Below are positions 34,500 through 46,332 of a stretch of 64,000 bases of DNA, piece after piece (position 1 is the first letter of the stretch; each line of letters begins with the position of its first letter). The position numbers were made by a program, and so were the translations under genes. Below the pieces are notes generated by a model, which ran no database searches, was not told where the DNA came from, and worked only from the letters and a program-made list of their open reading frames with translations. The stretch spans positions 310,001 to 374,000 of the forward strand of contig BQMF02000416.1 in NCBI GenBank assembly GCA_027922465.2, in the 5' to 3' direction. Source of the DNA: Turritopsis dohrnii. Taxonomy: Eukaryota > Cnidaria > Hydrozoa > Anthoathecata > Oceaniidae.

Positions 34500-37400
34500 A
34501 TGGGTGCTCAAAATTCTTCTTTATCGGATCTACCTAAAAATGAGCAGTTGATTCGATTGGTTTCTGATAAGAAGATTGACCGTGATGATAAATTTTGGGA
34601 TGACTTTTTGATGTTCAAGTTTTCCATCCCAATCAACAAGTATAACGTCCTTTTGTTTTTGAAGTGAAGATTTTTTATGCTATGTTATTTAAATTGATGC
34701 AATTGAGACAATTTTTTATAAAGTAGTTTATTACATCAAGAACTAAAGAAATTATTGGTTCAAAATGTCTGTTAAATTTTGTTTAGATCTGATAGTCGAC
34801 TTCTTAAAGAAGCAGTTGAAAGCTTGTGTGAGTCAATCGGTAAGTGCAAAATGACTTCATCACCCATATCAAGTAAATTGATTCAGATGTAGATACTATA
34901 AGTTTTTGTTTTCTGTCTACTCAATGTTTCTTTATGTACTCACTGTCAATGTTATTGTCTATGTAGAAGTAGATTGGCAGTTAGGAAGTGAATAATAACC
35001 GACACTTAACTTATTGCCAGATGTTTTTAAGAGCATCATTTTTCTTTTCCTCTTGATAGGCCAAAACAACAAGTTGAGTGGAAACTTCACTACTTTAGCT
35101 TGTATAGGAATATTTTACATTCGTGAAATGGTAACAAGTACTGAAACATTGAAGGAGTATGTTGATTTTGTTTGTGTTTTTATCTCATAAACATGACAAT
35201 TTTATTATTAAGATTTTTATTTGTTTTTCATGCAGTCAAACCTTTATCACAAAATGTCATAATACATTATTCATCATGCGCTGCTGTTGTGAATACTTTG
35301 CAGAAAATTATACAGCTAACCAGTTAGTTGGACATTTCAATACATTGCCGTCGTTTAATGGTAAGTTCTATTATTTACACGACACATAAATGTTAAAGGT
35401 TATGTTAAGCCATCTTCTTATCATAGGACAACCAACAATATTTGAAGAATTTTTACTAGTTCTGTCAGAACTGATAGCCTACATTCCTGTTGAGTATGTC
35501 GTTACTAATATAATTTTTTGATTATTTATTCCTATTTCAATGTTTGGCAACCATTTAGAAAAACCTGCATGAGGATCTCTTTCGTATAGTTCTAGTACCT
35601 ATTTCATGCATTTGGAAGCAGTAACTTTGTATTTGGTGTTTCTTGGTACGCGAGTTTATGAAACTGCTATTGATGACAAAAACAAGATATACTTAATGAT
35701 AATGAACAGCAGATGGTGAGTTGACTTTGCTGCTTTTGTTATTTTGCTGCTCGAAGTTCTTGTGGGTATCATCATATTTCTTTTGTGCTTAGTTCTGTGA
35801 ATGCAACTTCAGTTGTGAGAAAGTTACTCCACAATTACATCAAGAATGAAGATATTCCATCTCCTCAGCAAAGTATAGTTGGCTGGGCAACTAGTGAGTA
35901 AATATATTTTAAATCATGTTATATTATGTTATTATGTAATTTCTTTAATTCAAATGTTAATATTGTGGTTGTATCAAACTATTTTCCTCTCAACTATTCT
36001 AGGTGGGATTTGGTCATTGTTTGGGGGTAGTACCGTCCAACAACAAGCTGAGGTTGCAGATACTTTGAAACCATTAGCTTGCCACAGTTTGTTGTTGCTA
36101 CTCATCTTTTCGTTTCATTTCACGGAGGAAAAAAACCAATATAGAGCTGCCATGTTTCAGTTTAAACCAGGAAACAGAACAGAACGTATGTATATTGATG
36201 ACTTTTTTTGCACTAGTTTGCTACGTTTCTTTGATTAAAATACTCGCATATTATTCTACAAGTTTTCCACATTAATCCTACATAAGTAGTGCGATGTATC
36301 TCTTTGAAAACTATTTCTTACACAGAATTATATTTTAAGCCGATGTTCCTTCCAAAGATCGTTCATTTCCATTAAATTTCAAGAGGCTGTACACTGCTTT
36401 AGAGAGGTACTTTCCTTTGTTCCAGTAATATGCCATATCAATAAGCACTTGTGTATGATACAAATAAGATACACTTTATTTCATGGTGGAGGTTGCACTG
36501 AAAGTTCTTTATTTTTAACTTTGATGCTACTCAGTATTTCCTGTTGTTATCAATTTTACTGTAGTTTTGATTGTTAATTCTTTTATTCATCCAGAGATTT
36601 AAGCAATGACCGATCAGTTTTGTTGTTGTACTTGCTTCTACACAAAAATCCGTCGTTCCTGAAATTTACTTTAAATCAAAAAGATTTACAAAATATGGTA
36701 GGTAACATCCATCTGTTTGCATGTATCAGCAAGACCAAGATTGTCTCTCTTGTCATGAACGTTTTGTTGCAGCGAACTTCTGTTCCTTTCTGTGAATTTA
36801 GTTGTGATTGTGTCTAGATCCTACCTATTTTGGAAGTGTTATATCATGCAGAGCAGAAGAATGCACATCACATTTATATGGCTTTGATCGTTGTTCTTAT
36901 GTTCTCACAAGAGGAGAAATTTAATTCTGTTGTCCATGATATGGTAAGGTGGTTACAACATACATTCAAGTGAATTAGAATCAATGCTGCTATAAATTCA
37001 CTGTCGCATAAAAATATCCGCTTCGTTCTTCTCTAGCCCATTCCAGATATTGGTTGGTATAAAGAAAGAAACATCACTGGCATCTCCGCTGGTAGTTTGC
37101 TTGTGTTGATCGTGTTGAGGACCATACAATACAACATGGCCAGGATGAGGGTGAGTATGTGCTGCTTATTCTACTGAAGAAATTTTTGAGTTTGAAAACC
37201 AGTATTCTCTTCTAGTTCAATCAAGTGTAATTATTTCTCTTTAGGATAAGTATTTGCACACAAACTGTTTAGCGTCTTTAGCGAACATGGCAAGCACGTT
37301 CAAATCTTTACATTGTACAGTCACACAGAAACTTATATCGTAAGTCCAGTCATTCTTTTTAGGTGTTTTTGTTTTTTCTATGACCATTGAACGTAGTTTA

Positions 37401-40113
37401 GGATGTGAGGGTAGTTAAACGTTGCAGTTAATTTTTGATTTATTAACGAAACTTTTTGATTTACACGCTTCTTTTATATAAGAACAATTTAATAAGATCA
37501 CGAGATTTTACTGGTTCTTATAAAAAAAAAGAAAGCGTGTAACTAATGTGATTTTTCAACCAAGCATTTTTGTAACATTGTGACAGAGCATCTTATGTTT
37601 GTTTTGATTAAGCTGATGCCGGATACAAGAAAACATGAGAAATAAATTCACTTCAAGCTGATCAGGATACATAGTGATAGTTGAAGTTCTACGGCACATT
37701 TTACAAGATCGGAACTCTCCATTATATATGCAGCATCTCCACTATATATGGCGCCGTAGTATAGTGGTTATCACTCTCGGAATTCATGCGAGAGGTCGGG
37801 GTTCAATTCCCCTTGGTGGCGATTCACTATGCGCAAGTGAATGTACCATAGCGCCGGGTCGACCCATGCCATGTGAGAGACATTGGGTAGATGGTACATC
37901 GGGTGTTGCAGGAGGAGGTCATCCAGAAGAGCACAGATCCTTGATTGAGTTTGTGTCACTCATGAGCCTCCGACCTAAGCCGTGGCCCTTCCTGGAAAGC
38001 AGATACAATAGCAACTGAGTGAGGCTAGCCACGTAAAACAATACCAAATAAATAAATAAATATGCAGCATCTCCATTGTATATACAGCATCTCCACTCAG
38101 GGCCTATTCCAGGCAGTAGGGGCAAGGGTGCGTTGGTACTAAAAGGGCATTTTAGTATAGACTGCCTCCCACTGCCCCCACCATGGTTGGGGGCGAAGAA
38201 AATTTTCCTTTCTTAACCCTCTAAAACGGCTGTTTCAGCGTTTTCTGGGCTTAATTAGAGTCTTTAAATTCCATTATAACATTGCCATTTCATCACTATT
38301 TTCAAGAGTAATCTATGAGATGCATGCCATGTTTTGGTGTTTCCTTAAGACCGCACACTAACTTCCACAAAATTAAGTCCACAGTTCGCCATTGAAAGCC
38401 TCTCATACCGGAAATCCTTACATCATCCTAACGTATCAAGAAAACAGTTGTAAAATCCTTCACTGCCACAACAATTCCTTAGTAATACGCCGTCGAGAGT
38501 GTTTGTTTATCTCACTTGAGTCGAGGCTTCGCTACATATTCGGAGGGTCCGCCATTATGACTTACGCGTTACTTTGAAACTTTTACTCTGGCAATTTTTT
38601 TCAGACTTCTAGCATGTGCATGTAATATGTCTAGACAGGTAATAATTATGCAACAAATTAATTAACAATCTATTGTTAAGTTTTTTGTCGTGCGTATGTA
38701 TTTCTTTTACTTTTCTCTTTTTAACTTGTTGAAGCCATTCAAGTACAGGTGTTCTTTTCGAACAAATTGTGCAATACAATACTGCAAATAAAACTATTGC
38801 GAAGGAGCGTGTTCTAAGAATAGGAGATTGTGGTTGTTTTTAATATAAAAACATTTAGACGTATCCTCTTAATTTTTTTATGGTAAAAACATCCAGTGAT
38901 GAAATAAACAAAGTAAAACATGTGCAAAATGGCAGACTTAAATTTAAACAGAGGAAAAGCGTGGCGACGAAGGCCGATCTCAGAGGTCAAGCTTCTGTTT
39001 AAGTGTTGAATTTATGTAGCGCTTTTTACACCTGAAAAAAGGGCAAGGCAATTTCTTAAAAAGGCATTTTTCTTAACAAATTGGGCATTTTCCAACGCCT
39101 ATCCCCCCTAGACGAAGTGTTTTTCTGAATTTTTAGATAAAATTGTAATTTCGAAATTTTGAACAAAAAGGCAAGCGTGCGATTATCGCACGCAATAAAG
39201 GGTCAGAATAGGCCCTGCCACTATATTTATGCAGCATCTCCACACTATGATTAAATAATTTTCTTTCAGGTTATTCAACCAGTTACTTAAAAAGCATACA
39301 AAACTTTCATCGAAAATTAAAGCACAGCAAATTGCAGAAGAGGAAGATGTAACACATGTTTCTCGCATTGTTTGTTTTTACCGCACCTAACCTCTCATAA
39401 TTTCTTCTAATCTCTTCTTTAATTTTTTAGCTATCTGACTTAGCAGTCGTTGAGGAAATCCTTTCTATGATGATGGAAATTTTGAATGCTTGCTTATGTC
39501 AGAACTTGCAAGAAAATTCAAATCTAGTGTATGCTTTGCTTCGAAATAAGGAGTTGTTTCATACCATACAATCCAATCCAAGATTTCAAGACATCGTCCA
39601 AAATATCGATACAGTAAGTCTTCTTTGCCGTAACTGAAAGATGTTTGTCTGTTACGACGATGTGAGTGTTTTCTCCTATTAGGCCATACCTTCTCTCTTC
39701 TCCTATGTTTTTTTGGCTCGAGAGTTTTCACTAATTCTTTTGACTTTGATTTTCAACCAGATTTTAACGTATTTTGCTGCTCGTGTTGATGAGCAAGAAC
39801 ATTTAGCAGATACTCCTGAACAGATTATCGACTTGATAAAAGCAAGTTCAGCAGCATATCCGCAACACCAAATGAAGGTTTGACAGAACGTTTCTTGCTC
39901 GATGACAAATGCAATATTCGTGTCTATTACCATCCACTATTATAGGTTTGATATGTTTTATCATAGAAGTTCGCGCAATTGAAATTCAAATATATGGAGG
40001 AGGAAGCCGCCGAAGAATTTTTCGTTCCTTATATTTGGTCTATCATTTATAAATCCTCCTTTTTGTTTTGGAAAAGTGAAAGGATCACATTGTTTTGTAT
40101 TCAACAAACTTGA
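34500..40113 (+). CDS. DYM: Dymeclin (Golgi-associated, Dyggve-Melchior-Clausen protein homologue)
   Basis: Complete gene of 17 coding exons: 34500-34639, 34787-34839, 35060-35156, 35236-35360, 35427-35493, 35590-35715, 35793-35893, 36003-36185, 36340-36406, 36595-36697, 36818-36943, 37037-37150, 37245-37339, 39270-39348, 39431-39613, 39761-39877, 39967-40113. Phases agree at every junction, giving about 640 residues (human about 669). It starts MGAQNSS, which keeps the N-myristoylation glycine of the family, and SDLPKNE. Later family blocks include IRTIQYN-like [38 protein letters not shown] and [13 protein letters not shown] at the end. Dymeclin acts at the Golgi in vesicle traffic in animals. 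The 3' splice site before 36340 is AAG, which is unusual. A TTTTAG acceptor at 34471-34481 suggests a 5' UTR intron, and an out-of-frame ATG lies 8 bases before the start. Confidence 0.97.
37750..38062 (+). mobile_element. tRNA-derived SINE
   Basis: The head (37750-37822) looks like a tRNA: box A TAGTATAGTGG, an anticodon-like hairpin with stem CTCTCG/CGAGAG, and box B GGTTCAATTCC. Its acceptor stem does not pair well, so it is not a working tRNA gene. A body of about 190 bp follows and ends in AATAAATAAATAAAT. The 3' part recurs at 12921-12990. Box A and box B would provide an internal RNA polymerase III promoter. Confidence 0.85.
38098..39217. mobile_element. hAT-like element with 5-bp duplication CCACT
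   Basis: Ends CAGGGCCTATTC and GAATAGGCCCTG are perfect inverted repeats flanked by CCACT (38093-38097 and 39218-39222). The duplication lies within a repeat of the intronic minisatellite. The interior has no transposase; an inverted GCGTGCG/CGCACGC pair lies near the right end, as in the element at 15565-16485. Confidence 0.8.
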
Positions 40114-40639
40114 TGACGTTGAAATGACGCGTCTTGATGGCGTCGGTTGGATGTTACTGGTGACGAGAGATAATGGCTGCTCCATTGCAAAATCTCCAGC
40201 ACTCTAAGAAGAGACATTTTTCGTCATCTTTTATCGAAGTCAGCACTGTTCTGTTTGGTCGACTGCTGGCTTAAAATGTACACTGTCTTTCGGCTGGGTA
40301 GAATTCTTGTGGTTTCCGCTGGGTGTAATTTTTGTGGCCATACACATTAACACTGTTTGTCCGAAATATAGCCGCAATAATCGGACAGACATGCAAAAAA
40401 TTTTTATATATGAATTTAATAATGCAACAATATTTTTTTTTTGTTTGTTTTTGTCATCTTTTCTTCTTTTGGGGAGGAATGAGAAATTTTTTGCTACAGA
40501 TGCACGAAATGACGTCATCGTTTTAATGAGATGTTATTTTTTCGTTGGGATCAATTGAATGTTCATGTTAAATGTTCATGAAATGTACTTCACATTGGTG
40601 TTGGTAAATAGTTACATAGTTTCTTATTAGTGATGTATT
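40114..40639. other. Dymeclin 3' UTR and intergenic sequence
   Basis: No second gene is seen. The frames at 40307-40558 lie on both strands over the same bases and look fortuitous. Confidence 0.4.
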
Positions 40640-41054
40640 AGGGAACTTACGATAGTATGACGGCGACGTGGACGACGCCGACGTACAAGATATTCATCTT
40701 CAATGAATCACAAAAGAGCAGAAACTATACACTTGGGTTAAGAAGTTTATTTATAATGCCTTTGAAGTTTGTTTTTTGAACTTTGAGAGACAGAATCATG
40801 AAGGAACCAAGGAAAATTTATCGGAAGTAATGCTATTCTCATGTCTTCGTTTTCAGTACGACTTCAAAATATTACTTTTCACGTTGTGTGTAGAACGTGC
40901 AAATCTAATAATGATATCAGTAAAATTAAAAACATTTCCCAATAGTATAGTGTGAAATGGACTTTCATTCTAAAGCAAATCCATGGAGTAAAGTGAATGT
41001 TTTGTTTGCCTCACGTCGTCGTCCATGTTGCCGTCGTAGTTTCCTAAGGTCCCT
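40640..41054. mobile_element. TIR element rich in ACGACGGC, 3-bp flank ATT
   Basis: Left end AGGGAACTTACGATAGTATG and right end (as complement) AGGGACCTTAGGAAACTACG begin inverted arms that continue GACGGCGACGTGGACGACG-like on both sides. ATT flanks both ends. The length is 415 bp, with no reading frame. Confidence 0.7.
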
Positions 41055-41217
41055 ATTGTTTGTCCAACAAAATACGATCTCTGAAATTCACTTAATTTGA
41101 ATGAGTGTGACATTTATGTCCTCATTAAGGCCGAACTCCACTTGTGCGTACGTTCGTACGAACGTCCGCTCGGCCAATTAGTTCGAATCTCCAGTTAATA
41201 AAGAAATTCCAGGTGTT

Positions 41218-41394
41218 ATGTTTCAACTACGAACAGGTGACGATCGTATCCTGCTAGACAAACCTGTATTTATTGGGCGTTCAAAACCTCATCATGATCG
41301 TTCATCTCGATGTTCACTGAATATAAATTTTTCTTGCACTTGTCAGCAGTTTTTGAAAAACATTCTTTTGTATTGCCCATCATGGCGGACTTGA
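41218..41394 (+). other. Short reading frame with an FHA-like start
   Basis: ATG at 41218 opens a 58-codon frame starting FQLRTGDDRILLDKPVFIGR, like the first strands of an FHA domain. No continuation was found and its 3' end overlaps, antisense, the filamin-like frame. It could be a first exon or chance. Confidence 0.2.
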
Positions 41395-41618
41395 ACTATG
41401 AACGGACAACCTGGTATCAGTTTGTTATCGTAGTACATATAAACACTGTACAATCCTCTCTTGTGTGCCCAAAATTTGATATCTCGTTTGAATTCTCCCG
41501 CCTCTTCGATAGAGGGCGTAATGTATATTCCGTGCGGGTCTTTGACCAGACAAGTCAGCTCGTTCAATCTGCTTGCTTGTAGCGAACTCAAGTCCACAAA
41601 AAGATCGGCCATGTTCAA
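41343..41618 (-). CDS. Small filamin-type immunoglobulin repeat protein or exon
   Basis: A 91-codon minus-strand frame encodes one filamin-type repeat: a first part (ELTCLVKDPHGIYITPSIEE), FWAHKRGLYSVYMYYDN, and the closing GCPFIVQV motif. Filamin repeats end with GxY-x-V-x-V-x-Y...GSPF-x-V-x-V, which fits. There is no signal peptide or membrane segment. It may be a one-repeat protein or an exon of a larger gene; a possible acceptor (GTTAG) lies at 41634-41638. Product beyond the repeat is unknown. Confidence 0.55.
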   Translation of the reverse strand: MNMADLFVDLSSLQASRLNELTCLVKDPHGIYITPSIEEAGEFKRDIKFWAHKRGLYSVYMYYDNKLIPGCPFIVQVRHDGQYKRMFFKNC

Positions 41619-41651
41619 CTTTTCTCTGATAATCTAACATATGCGACAGTT

Positions 41652-41945
41652 ATGTTGTTTTCAAACATATATTCTCTTATCAGAAAATCTTTCAATAAAG
41701 AAATAGATAAGAAACAAGATGTAATAATACTCTCGTTCGAGAATTTTTATCACGTGACAGATGGTGCATCATATGTCGAAGATATCATCTTCTACATTGT
41801 ACGTAGTCAATATAATGCTCATTCGAATGTAAATGTTTATTTGCAAGATCTGAATTCATCTATACTCCTACCCACAGTATCGCAGCCTGTCTCATCTCGA
41901 ATCGTAAAAAAATACGTAGTGCGTCATAATAAAAGAACTTTATAA
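41652..41945 (+). other. Unrecognised 97-codon frame
   Basis: ATG at 41652 to TAA at 41945 encodes a polar peptide without recognised domain, signal or transmembrane segment. It is followed by AATAAA-like sequence (near 41966). It may be a small gene or chance in AT-rich DNA. Confidence 0.25.
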
Positions 41946-42870
41946 AATAAGTTTGATACAAGCGTCATAATAAAGATAAAGGCTGATATGATGTACTTGG
42001 CGGTTTCCCTTCTTTTATTCGATGATCTCCTTAATGTTTTATTCAACTCTTTCAATTATCTCCTTAATGTTGTTAATAGACTTTTATAAAGGTAATAAAT
42101 AGTGGGAATAAAAATTACTTTTTCTTCTTCCATTATATTTTTTCCACATCCCGAAACTTTAATGTTTGAAAAGTTTAGAAATTTTCCATCGAGTGACATA
42201 AAAATCAATTTTATTGGAAAAGCAAATAAAAAGCTATTCACACTCAAAGTTCGGTAATACTTTTTTCAGAGATACACTGCAGGGATAATAATGGAACTGC
42301 TAATTGTTCACAGATAGGTGTATTCAACTGCAACTATTTGGAACAATATTGTTTTGTGTTACTTAAACCCTAACAGGTTTTCGTTCACCTCATCTTTTAT
42401 TTGCGGCTGGTTTGTAAAACTAGTCTGGCAAGGGAGGTCCTGTTTTTGACAAGAGAAGGTTGTTAACTTGCGGCTATCAAAGAAACAAATTCCAAACAAA
42501 TTACTGTTGGTTTTCTTGGAATCGATCGTTATTATAGCTCAAAATCAATCAATCAATCTTTATGTCTGACTTTCAGACTACCAATGAACTCTAAGGTACG
42601 GTTTCATATTACAAATTTTGTGTAAAGAACTACGAAATTAATTCGGCGCCAAAATCTCGTTTGTCAAGTCGCCAAGTCATTTTAGATATTGACTCGTGAC
42701 GTCACTAATCGCTTTATAAAAGTAACTGGACAGTGGTCGAGTTGTTTAAGATAAAAATTGGTATTTCATTTAATGGTGTTTTAAGGCTGAAATACATTAT
42801 CATTTTAATGAATCAGTTTAAATTGTTTTAAATTGTTCTATTTATGACGGTTTTGCCCACGGGGACTTTA
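41946..42870. other. Non-coding flank of the Helitron array
   Basis: I see no gene. A short segment near 42784 (GGCTGAAATACATTATC) resembles one at 7830 (GGCTGAAATACACTGCC), a possible dispersed repeat. The array begins directly after ...GGGGACTTTA. Confidence 0.4.
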
Positions 42871-43507
42871 TCTATATATTAATAGCCGATTCTCTGTCTG
42901 TCTGTCTGTTTGTTTGTAAGTCACGCAAAATGGTAGATTGAGTTGTGAGCGAAATTATTTCTTTTTTTTTTGTGCGACGTGACTTCGAAGCAAATACATT
43001 GCAACCCCAATCGAGCGTGACGTTTTTTGGCTGATGAACTAACAGGAATAATATTATTGTTTTTTTTTGCTTTTCTTTTAATAATTTAATTTCTTCTTTT
43101 AATTGTTAAGCGCTTCTGATCGAACCTTTCCTTTTGTCAGTTTATTCATTTAGCACGTGCCATTCTTTCTCCTCCCTTGTGATCTTTTTAAGGATAGAAA
43201 CCATTTTCGCCCTGTTTGATAGCACCCATGTTAGAGCGCGTAACTTTTTTAAAACGAAAGCTAATAATAAGTTGAAGTTTTTTCTCTCTACGTTTTGAGT
43301 GTAGTTGTTAAAGTGAAAAACATCATCAAATTTGGTTTTTTTGGAACCATTGTTTAAACTGATATTTGATATTTGATTTCGAATCTGCCTCTGGCTGAAT
43401 AGAAGTTGTACGAGCCGTTTTTAAGGAAATATGAGGTTTATTGGGGTCTCCGGGGTGACACAAAGCAGGTGCACATAGGCGGCGAGCGACGCCGCCTTGG
43501 CGGCTAG
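42871..43507 (+). mobile_element. Helitron unit 1
   Basis: 637 bp. Starts after host A at 42870. The terminal hairpin is at 43478-43496 and CTAG ends at 43507. Confidence 0.9.
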
Positions 43508-44363
43508 TCTATATATTAATAGCCGCTTCTCTGTCTGTCTGTCTGTTTGTTTGTTTGTTTGTAAATCACGCAAAATGGTAGATTAAGTTGTGAGCGAAAT
43601 TATTTCTTTTTTTGTGTGGGACGTGAGTTCGAAGCAAATACATTGCAACCCCAATCGAACGTAACTTTTTTTGGCTGATGAACTAATAGGAATATCGTTT
43701 TGTTTTTATTATTATTGTTAGTTTTATATTCCAAGGACTACGTTGACTACGTTGGCTTTGAAAACAATACATCAACTAAATACAAAGAAACTAACTGATT
43801 AAACAGTTTGGACAAAAAGTAGCAGTGGCAGAACGTAGCAGCATGTTTGCCAGTGTATCCTAATGTATCCTTGCCTGCCTGTCTGAGACGGGTAAACTTT
43901 CTTTTCGAGCAATCAAAATGTTTAAAAACCAATAAGTAAAAAAAGAGTATCATGAAACAAAATATTTTTTTGCTTTTCTTTTAATAATTTAATTTCTTTT
44001 TTTAATTATTATGCGCTTCAGATCGAACGTTGTTTTTATTCACTTTATTCATTTAGCACGTACCTTTTTTTCTCTCCTTCCGTGTGATCTTTTTAAGAAG
44101 AGAAACCATTTCCCCCTTACGTTTGATAGCACCCATGTTAGAGCGCGTAATTTTTTTTAAAACAAAAGCTAATAAAAAGTTGAAGTTTTCTCTCTCTACT
44201 TTTTGAGTGTATTGTTTTGGTTTTACCAGAGGTTGTGACTTCGAATCTGCTTCTGGTTGAACACAAGTTGTACGAGCCGTTTATAAGGAAATTTGACGTT
44301 TATTGATACAGTGATACAGAGCAGGTGGACATGGGCGGCGAGCGACGCCGCCTTGGCGGCTAG
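43508..44363 (+). mobile_element. Helitron unit 2
   Basis: 856 bp, joined directly to units 1 and 3. It contains the full 5' block and a 3' block with TTGTACGAGCCGTTTATAAG. Confidence 0.9.
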
Positions 44364-45349
44364 TCTATATATTAATAGCCGATTCTCTGTCTGTTTGTCT
44401 GTCACGCAAAATGGTAGATTGAGTTGTGAGCGAAATTATTTCTTTTTTTGTGTGCGACGTGAGTTCGAAACAAATACACTGCAACCCCAATCGAACGTGA
44501 CTTTTTTTGGCTGGTGAACCAATAGAGATAACGTTTTGTTTTTATTATTATTGTTAGTTTTATATTCCAAGGACCACCGTTGACTTGGCTTTGAAAACAA
44601 TACATCAACTAAATACAAAGAAACTAACTGATTAAACATTTTGGACAAAAAGCAGCAGTGGCACAACGTGGCAGCATGTTCGCTTTGCCAGTGTATCCTA
44701 ACCCTTTCGTGACTGTCTGCGACGGGTGAACTTTTTTTCGAGCAATCAAAATATTTAAAAACCGATAAAAAAAGAGAATCATGAAACAAAATATTTTTTT
44801 TTGCTTTTGTCTTAATTTCTTTTAATCGATTTCTTTTAATCTATTTTAATCTGATCGAACGTTTTCTATTCAATTCATTCATTTAGCACGTGCATTTTTT
44901 TCTCCTCCCGTGTGATCTTTTTAAAAAGAAAAGCCATTTTTTCACCTACTTCTGACAGCACCCATGTTAGAGCGCGTAAAACAAAAGCTAATAATAAGTT
45001 GAAAAGTTTTTTCTCTCTGCGTTTTGAGTGTATTGTTAAACTGATATTTGATTGGTTTAAAATCGTAAATAAAAACCACGTGAAGTTCACGTTCGGAATG
45101 CATTGTGTAAAGCAAAAAAGTTTACTAACATTTTAAATGCGACCGCGACAATGAACGGCTGAGTTAAGAACATGCAAGATTTGAAACACCAGGAACGCAT
45201 TTCTCTTCACGTGCAAACGAGCTTTATTAAACGATAAAGCAAGCAGCAAAGGAAGTCTTATCGCTGGTTCTACGTGCAATAATTTGGAGCAGGTGGTGAT
45301 ACAACGCATGCTGAACATGGGCGGCGAGCGACGCCGCCTTGGCGGCTAG
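44364..45349 (+). mobile_element. Helitron unit 3
   Basis: 986 bp; near-identical over its length to unit 4, including a 3' part (CACGTGCAAACGAGCTTTAT) absent from other units. Confidence 0.9.
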
Positions 45350-46332
45350 TCTATACATTAATAGCCGATTCTCTGTCTGTCTGTCTGTTTGTTTGTCTGT
45401 CACGCAAAATGGTAGATTAAGTTGTGAGCGAAATTATTTCTTTTTTTGTGTGCGACGTGAGTTCGAAACAAATACACTGCAACCCCAATCGAACGTGACT
45501 TTTTTTGGCTGGTGAACCAATAGAGATAACGTTTTGTTTTTATTATTATTGTTAGTTTTATATTCCAAGGACCACCGTTGACTTGGCTTTGAAAACAATA
45601 CATCAACTAAATACAAAGAAACTAACTGATTAAACATTTTGGACAAAAAGCAGCAGTGGCACAACGTGGCAGCATGTTCGGTTTGCCAGTGTATCCTAAC
45701 GCTTTCGTGACTGTCTGAGACGGGTGAACTTTTTTTCGAGCAATCAAAATATTTAAAAACCGATAAAAAAAGAGAATCATGAAACAAAATATTTTTTTTT
45801 GCTTTTGTCTTAATTTCTTTTAATCGATTTCTTTTAATCTATTTTAATCTGATCGAACGTTTTCTATTCAATTCATTCATTTAGCACGTGCATTTTTTTC
45901 TCCTCCCGTGTGATCTTTTTAAGAAGAAAAACCATTTTTTCACCTACTTCTGACAGCACCCATGTTAGAGCGCGTAAAACAAAAGCTAATAATAAGTTGA
46001 AAAGTTTTGAGTGTATTGTTAAACTGATATTTGATTGGTTTAAAATCGTAAATAAAAACCACGTGAAGTTCACGTTCGGAATGCATTGTGTAAAGCAAGA
46101 AAGTCTACTAACATTTTAAATGCGACCGCGACAATGAACGGCTGAGTTAAGAACATGCAAGATTTGAAACACCAGGAACGTATTTCTCTTCACGTGCAAA
46201 CGAGCTTTATTAAGCGATAAAGCCAGCAGCAAAGGAAGTTTTATCGCTGGTTTTAAGTGCAATGATTTGGAGCAGGTGGTGATACAACGCAAGCTGAACA
46301 TGGGCGGCGAGCGACGCCGCCTTGGCGGCTAG
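45350..46332 (+). mobile_element. Helitron unit 4
   Basis: 983 bp; sister copy of unit 3, with a small deletion near 46006. Confidence 0.9.

Larger units (their letters stand above)
37340..39269 (+). other. Dymeclin intron 13, expanded by transposons
   Basis: At 1930 bp this is the largest coding-region intron; most others are 60-330 bp. It holds a 20-bp minisatellite (TATATGCAGCATCTCCAC type at 37720-37745, 38060-38097 and 39225-39242), a tRNA-derived SINE between copies, and a hAT-like element between further copies. Confidence 0.8.

Noticed and set aside
37750..37822. A functional tRNA gene
   Set aside because: Box A, box B and the anticodon-like stem are present but the acceptor stem does not pair. 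The sequence continues into a SINE body with an A-rich tail.
40307..40558. Overlapping frames on both strands after dymeclin
   Set aside because: Low-complexity T/F-rich translations over a poly-T tract; no domain.
44436..44789. Minus-strand 117-codon frame, repeated at 45434-45787 with close relatives in other Helitron units
   Set aside because: It recurs only because the units are copies. It has no domain, is broken in most units and overlaps simple sequence.
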